Notes under the pieces: model-generated
What the model saw: only the letters and a program-made list of their open reading frames with translations
What the model was told of the DNA's origin: nothing
The model's database searches: none
Program-made: the position numbers and the translations under genes
In this document: positions 1 to 6,845 of the stretch, one piece after another
Layout of the letters: each line of letters opens with the position of its first letter
Position numbering within the stretch: the first letter of the stretch is position 1
Assembly (NCBI GenBank): GCA_913041025.1
Contig: CAJWGQ010000104.1
Span: 1 to 9,823 of the forward strand
Source: an uncultured Gammaproteobacteria bacterium
GTDB lineage: Bacteria; Pseudomonadota; Gammaproteobacteria; Pseudomonadales; Azotimanducaceae_A
Reading direction: 5' to 3'
Length of the DNA stretch: 9,823 nt

Positions 1-1087
1 ACATTTTACCGGACTCCCTAATCGCCGCTGGCATAGAAGCGTCAATTATGATGTCACTGGGAACATGCAAATTGGTAATCCCTTTATCGGAGTTGACCAT
101 AGCCATATCTGGCCCTACTTCAAGACAAGCATCTAGAGCACTCTTTATTTCACTAGCTTGGTCATGATCTAAATTGGCGATTTTATCGTACGCATCACCT
201 ATGCCGTTGTTAGCATCTACCCCTAAACTATCGAAAACTTCGCTATAGTCTTCGAACGCCTTTTTGTAGTAGGCACGTACACCATGTCCAAAAATTATAG
301 GGTCAGAAACCTTCATCATCGTTGCTTTAAGGTGAAGGGAGAACAAAACGCCATTGTCGGTATTTGCGATCTGTTCATCCAAAAATTGACAAAGCGCTTT
401 TTTGCTCATTACCGCCGCATCAACAATTTCTCTAGCATCTATCACTATATTTTCACGCAAAATCTCTTCAGAAGAATGGCCCTGAAATATAACGCGCAGT
501 TCGTCATTCTGGTCAGATATGAAAGATCGTTCGCTGCCATAGAAATCTCCACTCTCCATATGAGAGACTTTGGATCGTGACTCCGTAGACCAGCTTCCCA
601 TGGAATGCGGGAATTTCTTCGCATACTCTTTGACCGCTCTAGCGGCACGCCGATCAGAATTACCCTCTCTTAAAACAGGATTAACCGCACTACCCTTTAC
701 CCTGTCATAACGGTTTTTAACTTCCAGCTCATCAGAGTCTTTAGGTTCTTCCGGATAATCTGGCAAATCGTACCCTTTATCCTGCAATTCCTTGATCGCG
801 GCATGCATTTGAGGATTAGAAGCACTGATATTAGGAAGCTTTATGATGTTGGCAGATTCCTCTTGTGTGAGATCGCCAAGAGCCGCGAGTTCATCATTAA
901 TTCTTTGACTTTCATTTAATCGCTCAGGGAAAGCAGCAATGATCCTGCCTGCTAAGGAAATATCCCTCATCTCAACCGAGACTCCAGCCGCTTCCGTAAA
1001 CATCTTGATAATTGGTAACAGAGAATAAGTTGCCAGTCTTGGCGCCTCATCTGTGTCTGTGTATATAATTTTCTGTTTGTCTGACAT
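1..1087 (-). CDS. icd: Monomeric NADP-dependent isocitrate dehydrogenase, N-terminal half (runs off left edge)
   Basis: Converts isocitrate to 2-oxoglutarate and CO2 while reducing NADP+, in the cytoplasmic TCA cycle. Translating from the ATG at 1087 gives an open frame of 362 codons to the window edge, about half of the roughly 740-residue monomeric (IDH-II) family. The start [20 protein letters not shown] is typical of that family. The motif [16 protein letters not shown] (residues 132-147) carries the Ser, Asn and Arg residues that bind isocitrate. [18 protein letters not shown] (251-268) holds the catalytic-lysine region, and DASMPAAIR (349-357) should supply a metal-binding Asp. The gene lies 38 bases downstream of moaE on the same strand. 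No clear Shine-Dalgarno precedes it, only AAAAAGA next to the ATG. A TATAAA at about 1106-1111 could be a -10 box, but no good -35 is visible, so readthrough from moaCDE is equally possible. The family call is very secure. The C-terminal half lies outside the window. Confidence 0.96.
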   Translation of the reverse strand, partial: MSDKQKIIYTDTDEAPRLATYSLLPIIKMFTEAAGVSVEMRDISLAGRIIAAFPERLNESQRINDELAALGDLTQEESANIIKLPNISASNPQMHAAIKELQDKGYDLPDYPEEPKDSDELEVKNRYDRVKGSAVNPVLREGNSDRRAARAVKEYAKKFPHSMGSWSTESRSKVSHMESGDFYGSERSFISDQNDELRVIFQGHSSEEILRENIVIDAREIVDAAVMSKKALCQFLDEQIANTDNGVLFSLHLKATMMKVSDPIIFGHGVRAYYKKAFEDYSEVFDSLGVDANNGIGDAYDKIANLDHDQASEIKSALDACLEVGPDMAMVNSDKGITNLHVPSDIIIDASMPAAIRESGKM

Positions 1088-1125
1088 TCTTTTTACTAAA
1101 CCGTTTTTATAACTTTCTAAAACAG

Positions 1126-1602
1126 CTACGACCACTTATTGAGGCGATCATAGTCACTATCCGTGGACTTAATCCACGAGCCTTTTTTTGATGAACCCTC
1201 ATATTTCCAAAAAATCGCCCTCGTTTTTAAGTAGTCCATCACAAACTCGCAGGCAGCAAATGCATCCGGCCGATGCTTAGATGCCACCAAAACCAGGACG
1301 ATCTGATCTGTAGGCCTTAAATCTCCAACTCGATGAACTACTCGTTGCCCCAACAAATCCCAACGTTCAGCAGACTCAACCAGAATATTTCTAATACTCT
1401 CATCAGTCATTCCGGGATAATGTTCCAAACGAAGACTAACGGTTCGTTCTTCGGTTTTTTCTGATAAAAGCTGCTCCCTAACTATCCCTGTGAAGCTAAC
1501 TATAGCACCAACTTCATTACCAATCTCCACTCGCAACTTTTCATATTCCATGGCCAGATCAAAATCTTCTCGCTGAATAGAGATCTGCTCACTACCACCC
1601 AC
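1126..1602 (-). CDS. moaE: Molybdopterin synthase catalytic (large) subunit MoaE
   Basis: MoaE binds precursor Z (cyclic pyranopterin monophosphate) and, with thiocarboxylated MoaD, inserts two sulfurs to make molybdopterin. The protein has 158 residues, close to the usual 150. Visible family motifs are FTGIVRE (37-43), the LEHYPGM segment (59-65), HRVGDL (90-95), and VASKHRPDAF (106-115) with the conserved His-Arg. YLKTRAIFWKYE (124-135) has Lys126 and Lys133 matching the catalytic Lys119 and Lys126 of the E. coli enzyme. Translation starts at a GTG at 1602. A GGGAGG ribosome-binding site about 7 bases upstream supports it, formed by the last codons of moaD. Only two bases separate the moaD stop from this start, so the two subunits are probably translationally coupled and made in matched amounts. 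Confidence 0.97.
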   Translation of the reverse strand: MGGSEQISIQREDFDLAMEYEKLRVEIGNEVGAIVSFTGIVREQLLSEKTEERTVSLRLEHYPGMTDESIRNILVESAERWDLLGQRVVHRVGDLRPTDQIVLVLVASKHRPDAFAACEFVMDYLKTRAIFWKYEGSSKKGSWIKSTDSDYDRLNKWS

Positions 1603-1604
1603 CC

Positions 1605-1853
1605 TTAGCCTCCCGTAACAGGTGGTAAAAACGCAACTTCTTCGCTTCCATGAAAATTATATTGGCCATCGATAACGGCCTTGTTAACAGCTATTCGAAC
1701 ATTATCCTCGAACAGAGAAGCTGCTTTACTCTCTCCATATCTGTCCGTCAACTGTGCTCTCAGATCCTCCAAATCACGGACATCTAGCTCGACCTCGCTT
1801 TCTCCAATTTCATCCCTAAGGGAGGCGAAAAATAATACGGAGACGAGAGCCAC
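1605..1853 (-). CDS. moaD: Molybdopterin synthase sulfur-carrier (small) subunit MoaD
   Basis: MoaD is a ubiquitin-fold sulfur carrier. Its C-terminal glycine is adenylated by MoeB and converted to a thiocarboxylate, which donates sulfur within molybdopterin synthase. The protein has 82 residues, the usual size, and ends in the diagnostic PPVTGG with the terminal Gly-Gly exposed. The N-terminal strand VSVLFFASLRDEIG is the typical MoaD beta-strand and loop. The start is a GTG at 1853 whose G is also the last base of the moaC stop (TAGTG overlap). GAGGGAG, inside the end of moaC, serves as its ribosome-binding site. It lies between moaC and moaE in one packed unit. No moeB is present here, so the activating enzyme must be encoded elsewhere. 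Confidence 0.96.
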   Translation of the reverse strand: MALVSVLFFASLRDEIGESEVELDVRDLEDLRAQLTDRYGESKAASLFEDNVRIAVNKAVIDGQYNFHGSEEVAFLPPVTGG

Positions 1854-2347
1854 TATAAATCTCCCTCTCTGACCCAGTTACCTGATTTACCCCCAGTTTT
1901 CTCAAGAAGCCCTGTCCTTTCAATCACCATGTCCTTGTCGATCGCCTTGCACATATCATAAATCGTTAACGCAGCAACACTCGCACCAGTCAAAGCTTCC
2001 ATCTCAACCCCTGTTTTGTGAGTTACACGACACTCACAAACAACTTTTAAGGACACCTTATCCAGGGCCTCAATTGTTATCTTCACTTTATCCAATGGCA
2101 TTGGATGGCAAAGTGGAATCAGTTCAGCGCATTTTTTGGCAGCTTGTATCCCTGCAACCCGGGCTACTGCAACAACTTCTCCCTTTTGAATTTCATTTTC
2201 TAGAATCGCCTCCAGCGTTCTCGGAGACATACGTACAATCGAAGAAGCAATCGCAACTCGTTTAGTCTCAGGCTTATCACTCACGTCCACCATATTGGCT
2301 TCCCCAGACTCCCCGACGTGACTAAGTTGCTCTTCTGCTTCTATCAT
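1853..2347 (-). CDS. moaC: Cyclic pyranopterin monophosphate synthase MoaC
   Basis: MoaC converts the 3',8-cyclo-GTP made by MoaA into cyclic pyranopterin monophosphate, completing the first stage of molybdenum cofactor synthesis. Conserved MoaC blocks run through the protein: [24 protein letters not shown] (with the catalytic-site His), [10 protein letters not shown], and IYDMCKA with the Asp and Lys that match E. coli Asp128 and Lys131. It ends with the usual [10 protein letters not shown] place the start at the ATG at 2347 (164 residues; E. coli has 161) because GGTGAG sits 8 bases upstream. The frame can be extended three codons to a GTG at 2356, but that GTG directly abuts the same GGTGAG and would leave no spacing. 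It is the first gene of moaC-moaD-moaE. No moaA or moaB accompanies it. Confidence 0.97.
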   Translation of the reverse strand: MIEAEEQLSHVGESGEANMVDVSDKPETKRVAIASSIVRMSPRTLEAILENEIQKGEVVAVARVAGIQAAKKCAELIPLCHPMPLDKVKITIEALDKVSLKVVCECRVTHKTGVEMEALTGASVAALTIYDMCKAIDKDMVIERTGLLEKTGGKSGNWVREGDL

Positions 2348-2355
2348 CGTTAACA

Positions 2356-2361
2356 CTCACC
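2356..2361 (-). promoter_or_regulatory. moaC ribosome-binding site that decides the start
   Basis: On the minus strand GGTGAG lies 8 bases before the ATG at 2347, which is ideal spacing. It touches the alternative GTG at 2356, so it favours the shorter MoaC. A -10-like CATAAT at 2375-2380 would put the transcript start near 2368. That also gives a sensible leader only for the ATG. No convincing -35 matches it. Confidence 0.5.
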
Positions 2362-2390
2362 CGAAATTGCGTATATTATGCCCCATCTTG

Positions 2391-2419
2391 AAAAAAAGAG
2401 CTGATTCGAAGCACAGCTC
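2391..2419 (-). terminator. Terminator-like stem-loop with T7 tract upstream of moaC
   Basis: Read on the minus strand, GAGCTG (2419-2414), a 10-base loop containing TTCGAA, and CAGCTC (2403-2398) form a perfect 6-bp stem. Seven T residues (2397-2391) follow at once. This has the form of a short Rho-independent terminator. It lies between the divergent mnmA and moaC genes. It could stop antisense transcription coming out of mnmA, or attenuate a moaC transcript begun further upstream. The stem is short, and a protein-binding palindrome is an alternative. Confidence 0.4.
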
Positions 2420-2458
2420 GTGTAGAGACAGTAATAGCGTCACGGCAATAGACAATAA

Positions 2459-3559
2459 ATGAAAAACGCAAAGACCAAGAAAGTTATTGTGGGCATGTCA
2501 GGAGGCGTCGACTCTTCGGTAGCAGCTTACCTTCTGAAGCAGCAAAATTTCGAAGTTGAAGGCCTTTTCATGAAGAATTGGGAAGAAGATGACAACACTG
2601 ATTTCTGCACCGCCAAAGAAGATTTAGCAGACGCGGAAAGAGTCTGTGACAAACTTAATATCAAACTGCACGTGGCCAACTTCGTTGCCGAATATTGGGA
2701 TTCCGTATTTGAAGAGTTTATAGCGGAATATGCGAAAGGCGGTACCCCCAACCCTGATGTGTTGTGTAATCGCGAAATCAAATTCAACCACTTCCTCGAC
2801 TACTCTCTAGCTTTAGGCTCCGATTACGTAGCGACCGGTCACTACGCAAAATTGCATCGTAATGCAAAATCCTACCAGCTGCTTAAGGCCAAGGATTCCT
2901 CAAAGGACCAAACCTATTTCTTGCAACAGGTTCCCAAAAAGAAATTTGCAAAGTGTTTGTTCCCACTCGGAGACTTACTAAAAACAGAGGTACGCGACAT
3001 CGCCGAATCACTCCGTTTCGATAACAGCAAAAAGAAAGACAGCACAGGCATCTGTTTCATCGGAGAAAGACGTTTTGATCATTTCATAAGTACTTATATC
3101 TCTGATAAACCGGGTAAAGTCATCGACTCTAGTGGCACTAGACTTGGGACTCATAATGGCCTGCATCTCTACACAATCGGGCAAAGGAAAGGTATCAATA
3201 TTGGTGGTCTGAAAAATCGACCAGAAGTTCCGTGGTACGTTGTGGATAAAATAATGCAAAGCAACTCCCTTGTAGTTAGTCAATGCGAACAAGACCTGAT
3301 GGGGAACTGGCTGCGGATATCCGAAATGAATTGGTTGGAAGCCGCAGAGATTCCTGGCGAGTTTCAAGCAAAAATACGTTATAGACAACCGGATCAAACC
3401 TGTAAGCTCCAGAAAGCGGCTAACGGAGATCTTTTGATTCAATTTACGAAACCACAGCGAGCAATATCGAAAGGTCAATTCGCAGCGCTCTACCGCGAAG
3501 AGACGCTAATAGGAGGAGGCAGGATAGTCGCTTCAGGAGGTTCAGATCATCAACATTAA
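2459..3559 (+). CDS. mnmA: tRNA-specific 2-thiouridylase MnmA
   Basis: MnmA adenylates uridine 34 of the Lys, Glu and Gln tRNAs and replaces its 2-oxygen with sulfur delivered through the Tus/IscS relay, giving the 2-thio part of mnm5s2U. The protein has 366 residues, as usual. Visible are the PP-loop VGMSGGVDSS (11-20) that binds ATP, the block GLFMKNWEEDD (35-45), TPNPDVLCNREIKF (96-109) with nucleophile Cys103, ATGHY (125-129), DSTGICFIGER (194-204) with the second catalytic Cys199, and IGQRKGINIGG in the central domain. The C-terminal beta-barrel is complete. The ATG at 2459 agrees with the usual N-terminus, although the Shine-Dalgarno is weak. It starts a plus-strand run with purB and an acetyltransferase, and its last codons provide the purB ribosome-binding site. 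In E. coli hflD lies between mnmA and purB; here it is missing. Confidence 0.98.
   Translation: MKNAKTKKVIVGMSGGVDSSVAAYLLKQQNFEVEGLFMKNWEEDDNTDFCTAKEDLADAERVCDKLNIKLHVANFVAEYWDSVFEEFIAEYAKGGTPNPDVLCNREIKFNHFLDYSLALGSDYVATGHYAKLHRNAKSYQLLKAKDSSKDQTYFLQQVPKKKFAKCLFPLGDLLKTEVRDIAESLRFDNSKKKDSTGICFIGERRFDHFISTYISDKPGKVIDSSGTRLGTHNGLHLYTIGQRKGINIGGLKNRPEVPWYVVDKIMQSNSLVVSQCEQDLMGNWLRISEMNWLEAAEIPGEFQAKIRYRQPDQTCKLQKAANGDLLIQFTKPQRAISKGQFAALYREETLIGGGRIVASGGSDHQH
3535..3540 (+). promoter_or_regulatory. Perfect AGGAGG ribosome-binding site of purB inside the mnmA end
   Basis: AGGAGG occurs in the mnmA codons TCA GGA GGT. It lies 5 bases before an in-frame ATC (3546), 8 before a second ATC (3549), and 14 before an ATT (3555) that overlaps the mnmA stop as ATTAA. 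No ATG, GTG or TTG lies in the purB frame between the in-frame stop at 3525-3527 and position 3651. This site is therefore the main evidence for where PurB translation begins. Confidence 0.75.
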
Positions 3560-4934
3560 CAGCTTAGATCCATTAACAGCCGTATCAGCGGTCGACGGAC
3601 GGTATCGCAACACGATTCTAGAACTTGCTCCCATCGTAAGCGAGTTCGGATTGATAAAAAACCGTATTCACGTTGAATGCGAGTGGTTACTGTTCCTCAG
3701 TGCTACCGAAGAAATCTCGGAAGTTAGAAAATTGAAGGAATCTGAGCAAGCTAGAATCAGAAAAATCTACCTGGATTTAACGGTTGAGGATGCTGAAAAG
3801 GTTAAAGAAATCGAAAAGACCACCAACCACGATGTAAAAGCCATTGAATATTATGTGAAAGACAGGCTCAAAGAAGACCCAGAACTAGTTGAGCTCACTG
3901 AGTGGATTCACTTTGCATGCACATCCGAAGACATTAATAACACGGCCTACGCCATCATGCTAAGCCAAGCAAGATCAGATGTTTTAATGGGTGTGATGAG
4001 CAAACTTACGAACGAAATCGATTTGATGGCCAACTCCAATGCTTCGATCGCAATGCTTTCTAGAACACACGGGCAAGTTGCCTCACCGACCACACTAGGT
4101 AAAGAGTTAAGAAACTCTAGCGAGCGTCTAAAAAGGCAATCAGTCCAGTTCGAAAAACTGGAGATATTAGGGAAATTTAATGGCGCTGTAGGAAACTTCA
4201 ACGCCCATCAAAGCGCATATCCTAATCTAGATTGGCCAAGGCTATCCGCCAAATTTTTGAATCGCCTGGGTCTTACTATCAACAAATATACAACGCAAAT
4301 AGAACCTCACGACTACATAGCTGAAATGTTTGACTGTCTAAAACGTTTCAATCAGATTTTGCTCGACTTTGATCGAGATATCTGGACTTACGTTTCGTTA
4401 GATTATTTCAAACAAAAAAAAGTCGAAGGCGAGACAGGCTCATCAACAATGCCGCACAAGATCAATCCGATAGATTTTGAAAATTCGGAAGGAAATCTTG
4501 GAATTGCAAATGCTTTGCTACAGCATATGTCTTCGAAACTGACCGTATCTAGGCTTCAACGAGACTTAAGTGACTCCACGGTATTACGCAACGTTGGATC
4601 AGCCCTCTCCCACTGTCTGCTCGCCTACAAATCTACCTTGAAAGGCCTAACTAGACTTGAGGTAAACCAGGGAAAAATACAGCAAGACCTTAATAGAAGC
4701 TGGGAAGTATTGGCAGAACCTGTACAGACAGTCATGCGAAAGTACGGCCTCAGCGAACCGTATGAGAGGCTCAAGAAAGCAACGAGGGGAGAACAGCTGG
4801 ACGAAGAACTTTATCAAAAGGTCCTAAAAGAGCTTCAGCTGCCTAGCGAGGCGCTAGCCGAGTTACAGGACCTTCGGCCTGAATCATACCTTGGCTTAGC
4901 AATCGAGCTCACCAAAAACAATGACCAAGTCTAA
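3549..4934 (+). CDS. purB: Adenylosuccinate lyase PurB, predicted non-AUG start
   Basis: PurB cleaves SAICAR to AICAR plus fumarate, and adenylosuccinate to AMP plus fumarate, in purine synthesis. The first standard codon in frame is a TTG at 3651. The codons before it, however, encode NSLDPLTAVSAVDGRY (3558-3605) and on to the FGLIKNRIHVECEW segment, the expected PurB N-terminus (compare E. coli MELSSLTAVSPVDGRY). Initiation must be at ATC 3549 (8 bases after AGGAGG), ATC 3546, or ATT 3555, which overlaps the mnmA stop. Length is then 459-462 residues, against 456 in E. coli. Numbered from 3549, the catalytic motifs are SRTHGQ with His174, and the signature GSSTMPHKINPIDFEN with the catalytic Ser near 298. 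TTNHDVKA, HFACTSEDINN and QIEPHDYIAE are also intact. The gene overlaps mnmA upstream and the acetyltransferase downstream. The exact initiator is uncertain; the identity is not. Confidence 0.96.
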   Translation: MNINSLDPLTAVSAVDGRYRNTILELAPIVSEFGLIKNRIHVECEWLLFLSATEEISEVRKLKESEQARIRKIYLDLTVEDAEKVKEIEKTTNHDVKAIEYYVKDRLKEDPELVELTEWIHFACTSEDINNTAYAIMLSQARSDVLMGVMSKLTNEIDLMANSNASIAMLSRTHGQVASPTTLGKELRNSSERLKRQSVQFEKLEILGKFNGAVGNFNAHQSAYPNLDWPRLSAKFLNRLGLTINKYTTQIEPHDYIAEMFDCLKRFNQILLDFDRDIWTYVSLDYFKQKKVEGETGSSTMPHKINPIDFENSEGNLGIANALLQHMSSKLTVSRLQRDLSDSTVLRNVGSALSHCLLAYKSTLKGLTRLEVNQGKIQQDLNRSWEVLAEPVQTVMRKYGLSEPYERLKKATRGEQLDEELYQKVLKELQLPSEALAELQDLRPESYLGLAIELTKNNDQV

Positions 4935-5358
4935 ATTTCACGTAATTCAAGCAGACTGGCAAAGCTACCGTAAGGAGCTCAGGAAAATTAGAGAAACCGT
5001 TTTCATCCAAGAACAAAGTGTGCCAAAGATGGAAGAATGGGACGGTTGCGACGAGGAAAGCTGGCACTTTCTAGCGAGAACAGAGACAAACGTGCCCATT
5101 GGTTGTGCTCGATTAATGCAAAGCGGTCAAATCGGAAGAATGGCCGTTTTGAGAGAACATCGAGGACTAGGGATTGGCGCACTGCTGTTGGAATCGGTAG
5201 TCACCCAGGCGAAAGAACTTAAAATGGATCCTATTTTTTTACACGCCCAGACATACGCTCTAGAATTTTACGAAAAAGCTGGGTTTATCGCTCACGGAAG
5301 CGAGTTTATGGATGCGAACATACCCCACTTCGCCATGACGTTAACCTCAGATCACTAA
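4921..5358 (+). CDS. Small GNAT-family N-acetyltransferase (ElaA/YjcF-like)
   Basis: This is a 145-residue single-domain GNAT fold protein, predicted to move an acetyl group from acetyl-CoA to an unknown acceptor. The N-terminal signature [22 protein letters not shown] (24-45, with key Val-Phe, Glu-Gln and Trp-Asp) followed by WHFLAR is typical of the ElaA/YjcF branch. GCARL and [19 protein letters not shown] (72-90) give motif A with the RGLGIG pyrophosphate loop for Co[16 protein letters not shown] (108-122) is motif B, and the IPHFAM ending matches the subfamily. The ATG at 4921 lies 14 bases inside purB with no good Shine-Dalgarno, so translation probably couples to purB. The stop overlaps the convergent prpD end by 12 bases. 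The substrate cannot be read from sequence. Its place where hflD or other purB neighbours might stand gives no clear clue. Confidence 0.88.
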   Translation: MTKSKFHVIQADWQSYRKELRKIRETVFIQEQSVPKMEEWDGCDEESWHFLARTETNVPIGCARLMQSGQIGRMAVLREHRGLGIGALLLESVVTQAKELKMDPIFLHAQTYALEFYEKAGFIAHGSEFMDANIPHFAMTLTSDH

Positions 5359-6792
5359 CTTATCCATAAACTCATTAACCGGTGTATCGATTAATCGGTC
5401 TAAATCAACACACATCTCGAAAATCTCTTTAACCTTGCCTTGAGGAAATCGCACCGCTAAATTTCGAGCAAATTTATCCTCTAGTATAGGAATGCCTTCT
5501 TCACGTCTTCTTCGGTGTCCTATTGGATACTCAACCGTCACCTGATCACTAGTTGTACCGTCTTTGTAAAAAATTTGAATCGCATTAGCAATGGATCGTT
5601 TATCTGGCTCGTGATATTCCTGACTGAAGCGCTGATTCTCTTCAATCTCCATCAACTCTCGCAACTGATCGACCCTGGGATCAGACGCCACGTCGTCTTC
5701 ATAGTCTTCTGCCACTAAGTTTCCCTTTAAAAGACCAATTGCGGTCATGTACTGAAGGCAATGATCACGGTCGGCAGGGTTATTGAGCTGGCCGGTCTTG
5801 CTAATGATTCGAATCGCAGACTCATGGGTTGTGATAACAATTTTTTCAATTTCGGCGAATCTGGACATCGCCTCTTCGTGCAAAGAAACAGCAGCTTCTA
5901 CAGCAGTTTGAGCATGAAACTCTGCAGGAAAGGAGATCTTAAATAAGACGTTCTCCATTACGTAGGATCCATAATCACGCTGAAATTTAAACGCTTCACC
6001 ATTGAAAGAAACATCATAGAATCCCCATGTAGGCGCAGATAATGCGCTGGGATATCCTATTTCTCCCTTGAGCACCAACATAGCTAATCGAACCGCCCTC
6101 GAAGTCGCATCACCAGCCGCCCAAGATTTCCTTGGCCCCGCGTTTGGCGCGTGCCTGTATGTCCTGAGACTAGAACCGTCAAGCCAAGCATGGGACAGAG
6201 CATCGACAACCTGATCGTGACTGCCTCCTAACATATGCGTCGCAACCGCAGTAGAAGCAACGCGCACAAGCAATACGTGATCCAACCCAACCCGGTTAAA
6301 ACTATTTTCTAGCGCTAAACAGCCCTGAATTTCATGGGCTTTTATCATACCTACCAAGACATCTTTCATGGTCAAAGGAGACCTGCCTTGAGCGACATTG
6401 TTTCGGCTAAGGTAATCGGCCACGGCAAGGATAGAACCTAAATTATCTGATGGATGACCCCATTCAGCTGCCAGCCACGTATCATTAAAGTCTAACCACC
6501 GAATCATGCAGCCTATGTCCCATGCAGCTTTAACAGGATCTAATTCAAACTGAGTACCGGGTACTCTCGCTCCAAGAGGCACGACAGTCCCAGGAACCAA
6601 AGGACCCAGGTGTTTCGCACATTCCGGGAATTTTTGGGCAAGAAACCCACAACCGAGGGTATCCATCAGACAGTTTTTGGCTGTCTCCATAGCTTCTTTA
6701 CTAGAAATCTCATGATTGACCACGTAATCCGCTATCTTAACCAGTTCACTATCAGGATCAGGCCTGACATTTACATCTACGTTTGAACTCAT
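5347..6792 (-). CDS. prpD: 2-methylcitrate dehydratase PrpD (MmgE/PrpD family)
   Basis: PrpD dehydrates 2-methylcitrate to 2-methyl-cis-aconitate in the methylcitrate cycle that oxidises propionyl-CoA. From the ATG at 6792 the protein has 481 residues (E. coli PrpD has 483) and is alignable along its length. Conserved blocks are [59 protein letters not shown] (98-117), [70 protein letters not shown] and [11 protein letters not shown]. The frame extends upstream to a TTG at 6831, but that codon lies in the loop of an intergenic hairpin and adds a non-conserved [16 protein letters not shown] seven bases before the ATG is a modest ribosome-binding site. It is the last gene of prpBCD, 51 bases after prpC. 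Dehydratase type is E. coli-like PrpD rather than AcnD/PrpF, so an AcnB-type aconitase encoded elsewhere would be needed for rehydration. Confidence 0.97.
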   Translation of the reverse strand: MSSNVDVNVRPDPDSELVKIADYVVNHEISSKEAMETAKNCLMDTLGCGFLAQKFPECAKHLGPLVPGTVVPLGARVPGTQFELDPVKAAWDIGCMIRWLDFNDTWLAAEWGHPSDNLGSILAVADYLSRNNVAQGRSPLTMKDVLVGMIKAHEIQGCLALENSFNRVGLDHVLLVRVASTAVATHMLGGSHDQVVDALSHAWLDGSSLRTYRHAPNAGPRKSWAAGDATSRAVRLAMLVLKGEIGYPSALSAPTWGFYDVSFNGEAFKFQRDYGSYVMENVLFKISFPAEFHAQTAVEAAVSLHEEAMSRFAEIEKIVITTHESAIRIISKTGQLNNPADRDHCLQYMTAIGLLKGNLVAEDYEDDVASDPRVDQLRELMEIEENQRFSQEYHEPDKRSIANAIQIFYKDGTTSDQVTVEYPIGHRRRREEGIPILEDKFARNLAVRFPQGKVKEIFEMCVDLDRLIDTPVNEFMDKLVI

Positions 6793-6821
6793 ATTTTTTC
6801 CATTCGATACTTTTAAATTCA

Positions 6822-6845
6822 AAAACCTCAATAAGACGAGGTTTT
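6822..6845 (-). terminator. Stem-loop with T5 tail between prpC and prpD
   Basis: On the minus strand AAAACCTC (6845-6838), an 8-base loop, and GAGGTTTT (6829-6822) form a perfect 8-bp inverted repeat, with a fifth T following. The upstream arm includes two bases of the prpC stop codon. The shape is that of a weak intrinsic terminator or attenuator, and the stem has only four G-C pairs. Partial readthrough into prpD would be expected, since prpD has no obvious promoter of its own. It could equally act as a transcript-stabilising or processing hairpin. Confidence 0.5.

Noticed and set aside
284..580. Plus-strand 98-residue open frame, and the minus-strand frame at 445-648
   Set aside because: Both overlap the strongly conserved isocitrate dehydrogenase frame and have the composition of shadow frames.
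2348..2458. Possible Moco riboswitch before moaC
   Set aside because: The spacer is only about 110 bases and I could not see the conserved Moco-RNA core. Only a short stem with a T tract is present.
3008..3478. 156-residue minus-strand open frame inside mnmA
   Set aside because: It lies antisense to conserved MnmA sequence, resembles no protein family, and has no ribosome-binding site.
3651..4934. purB starting at the TTG at 3651
   Set aside because: It would remove about 34 residues containing TAVSAVDGRY, which is conserved in PurB, and no ribosome-binding site precedes that TTG. The perfect AGGAGG lies far upstream.
5347..6831. prpD starting at the TTG at 6831
   Set aside because: The extra 13 residues match nothing in PrpD, and the TTG lies in a hairpin loop. 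The ATG at 6792 gives the family length.
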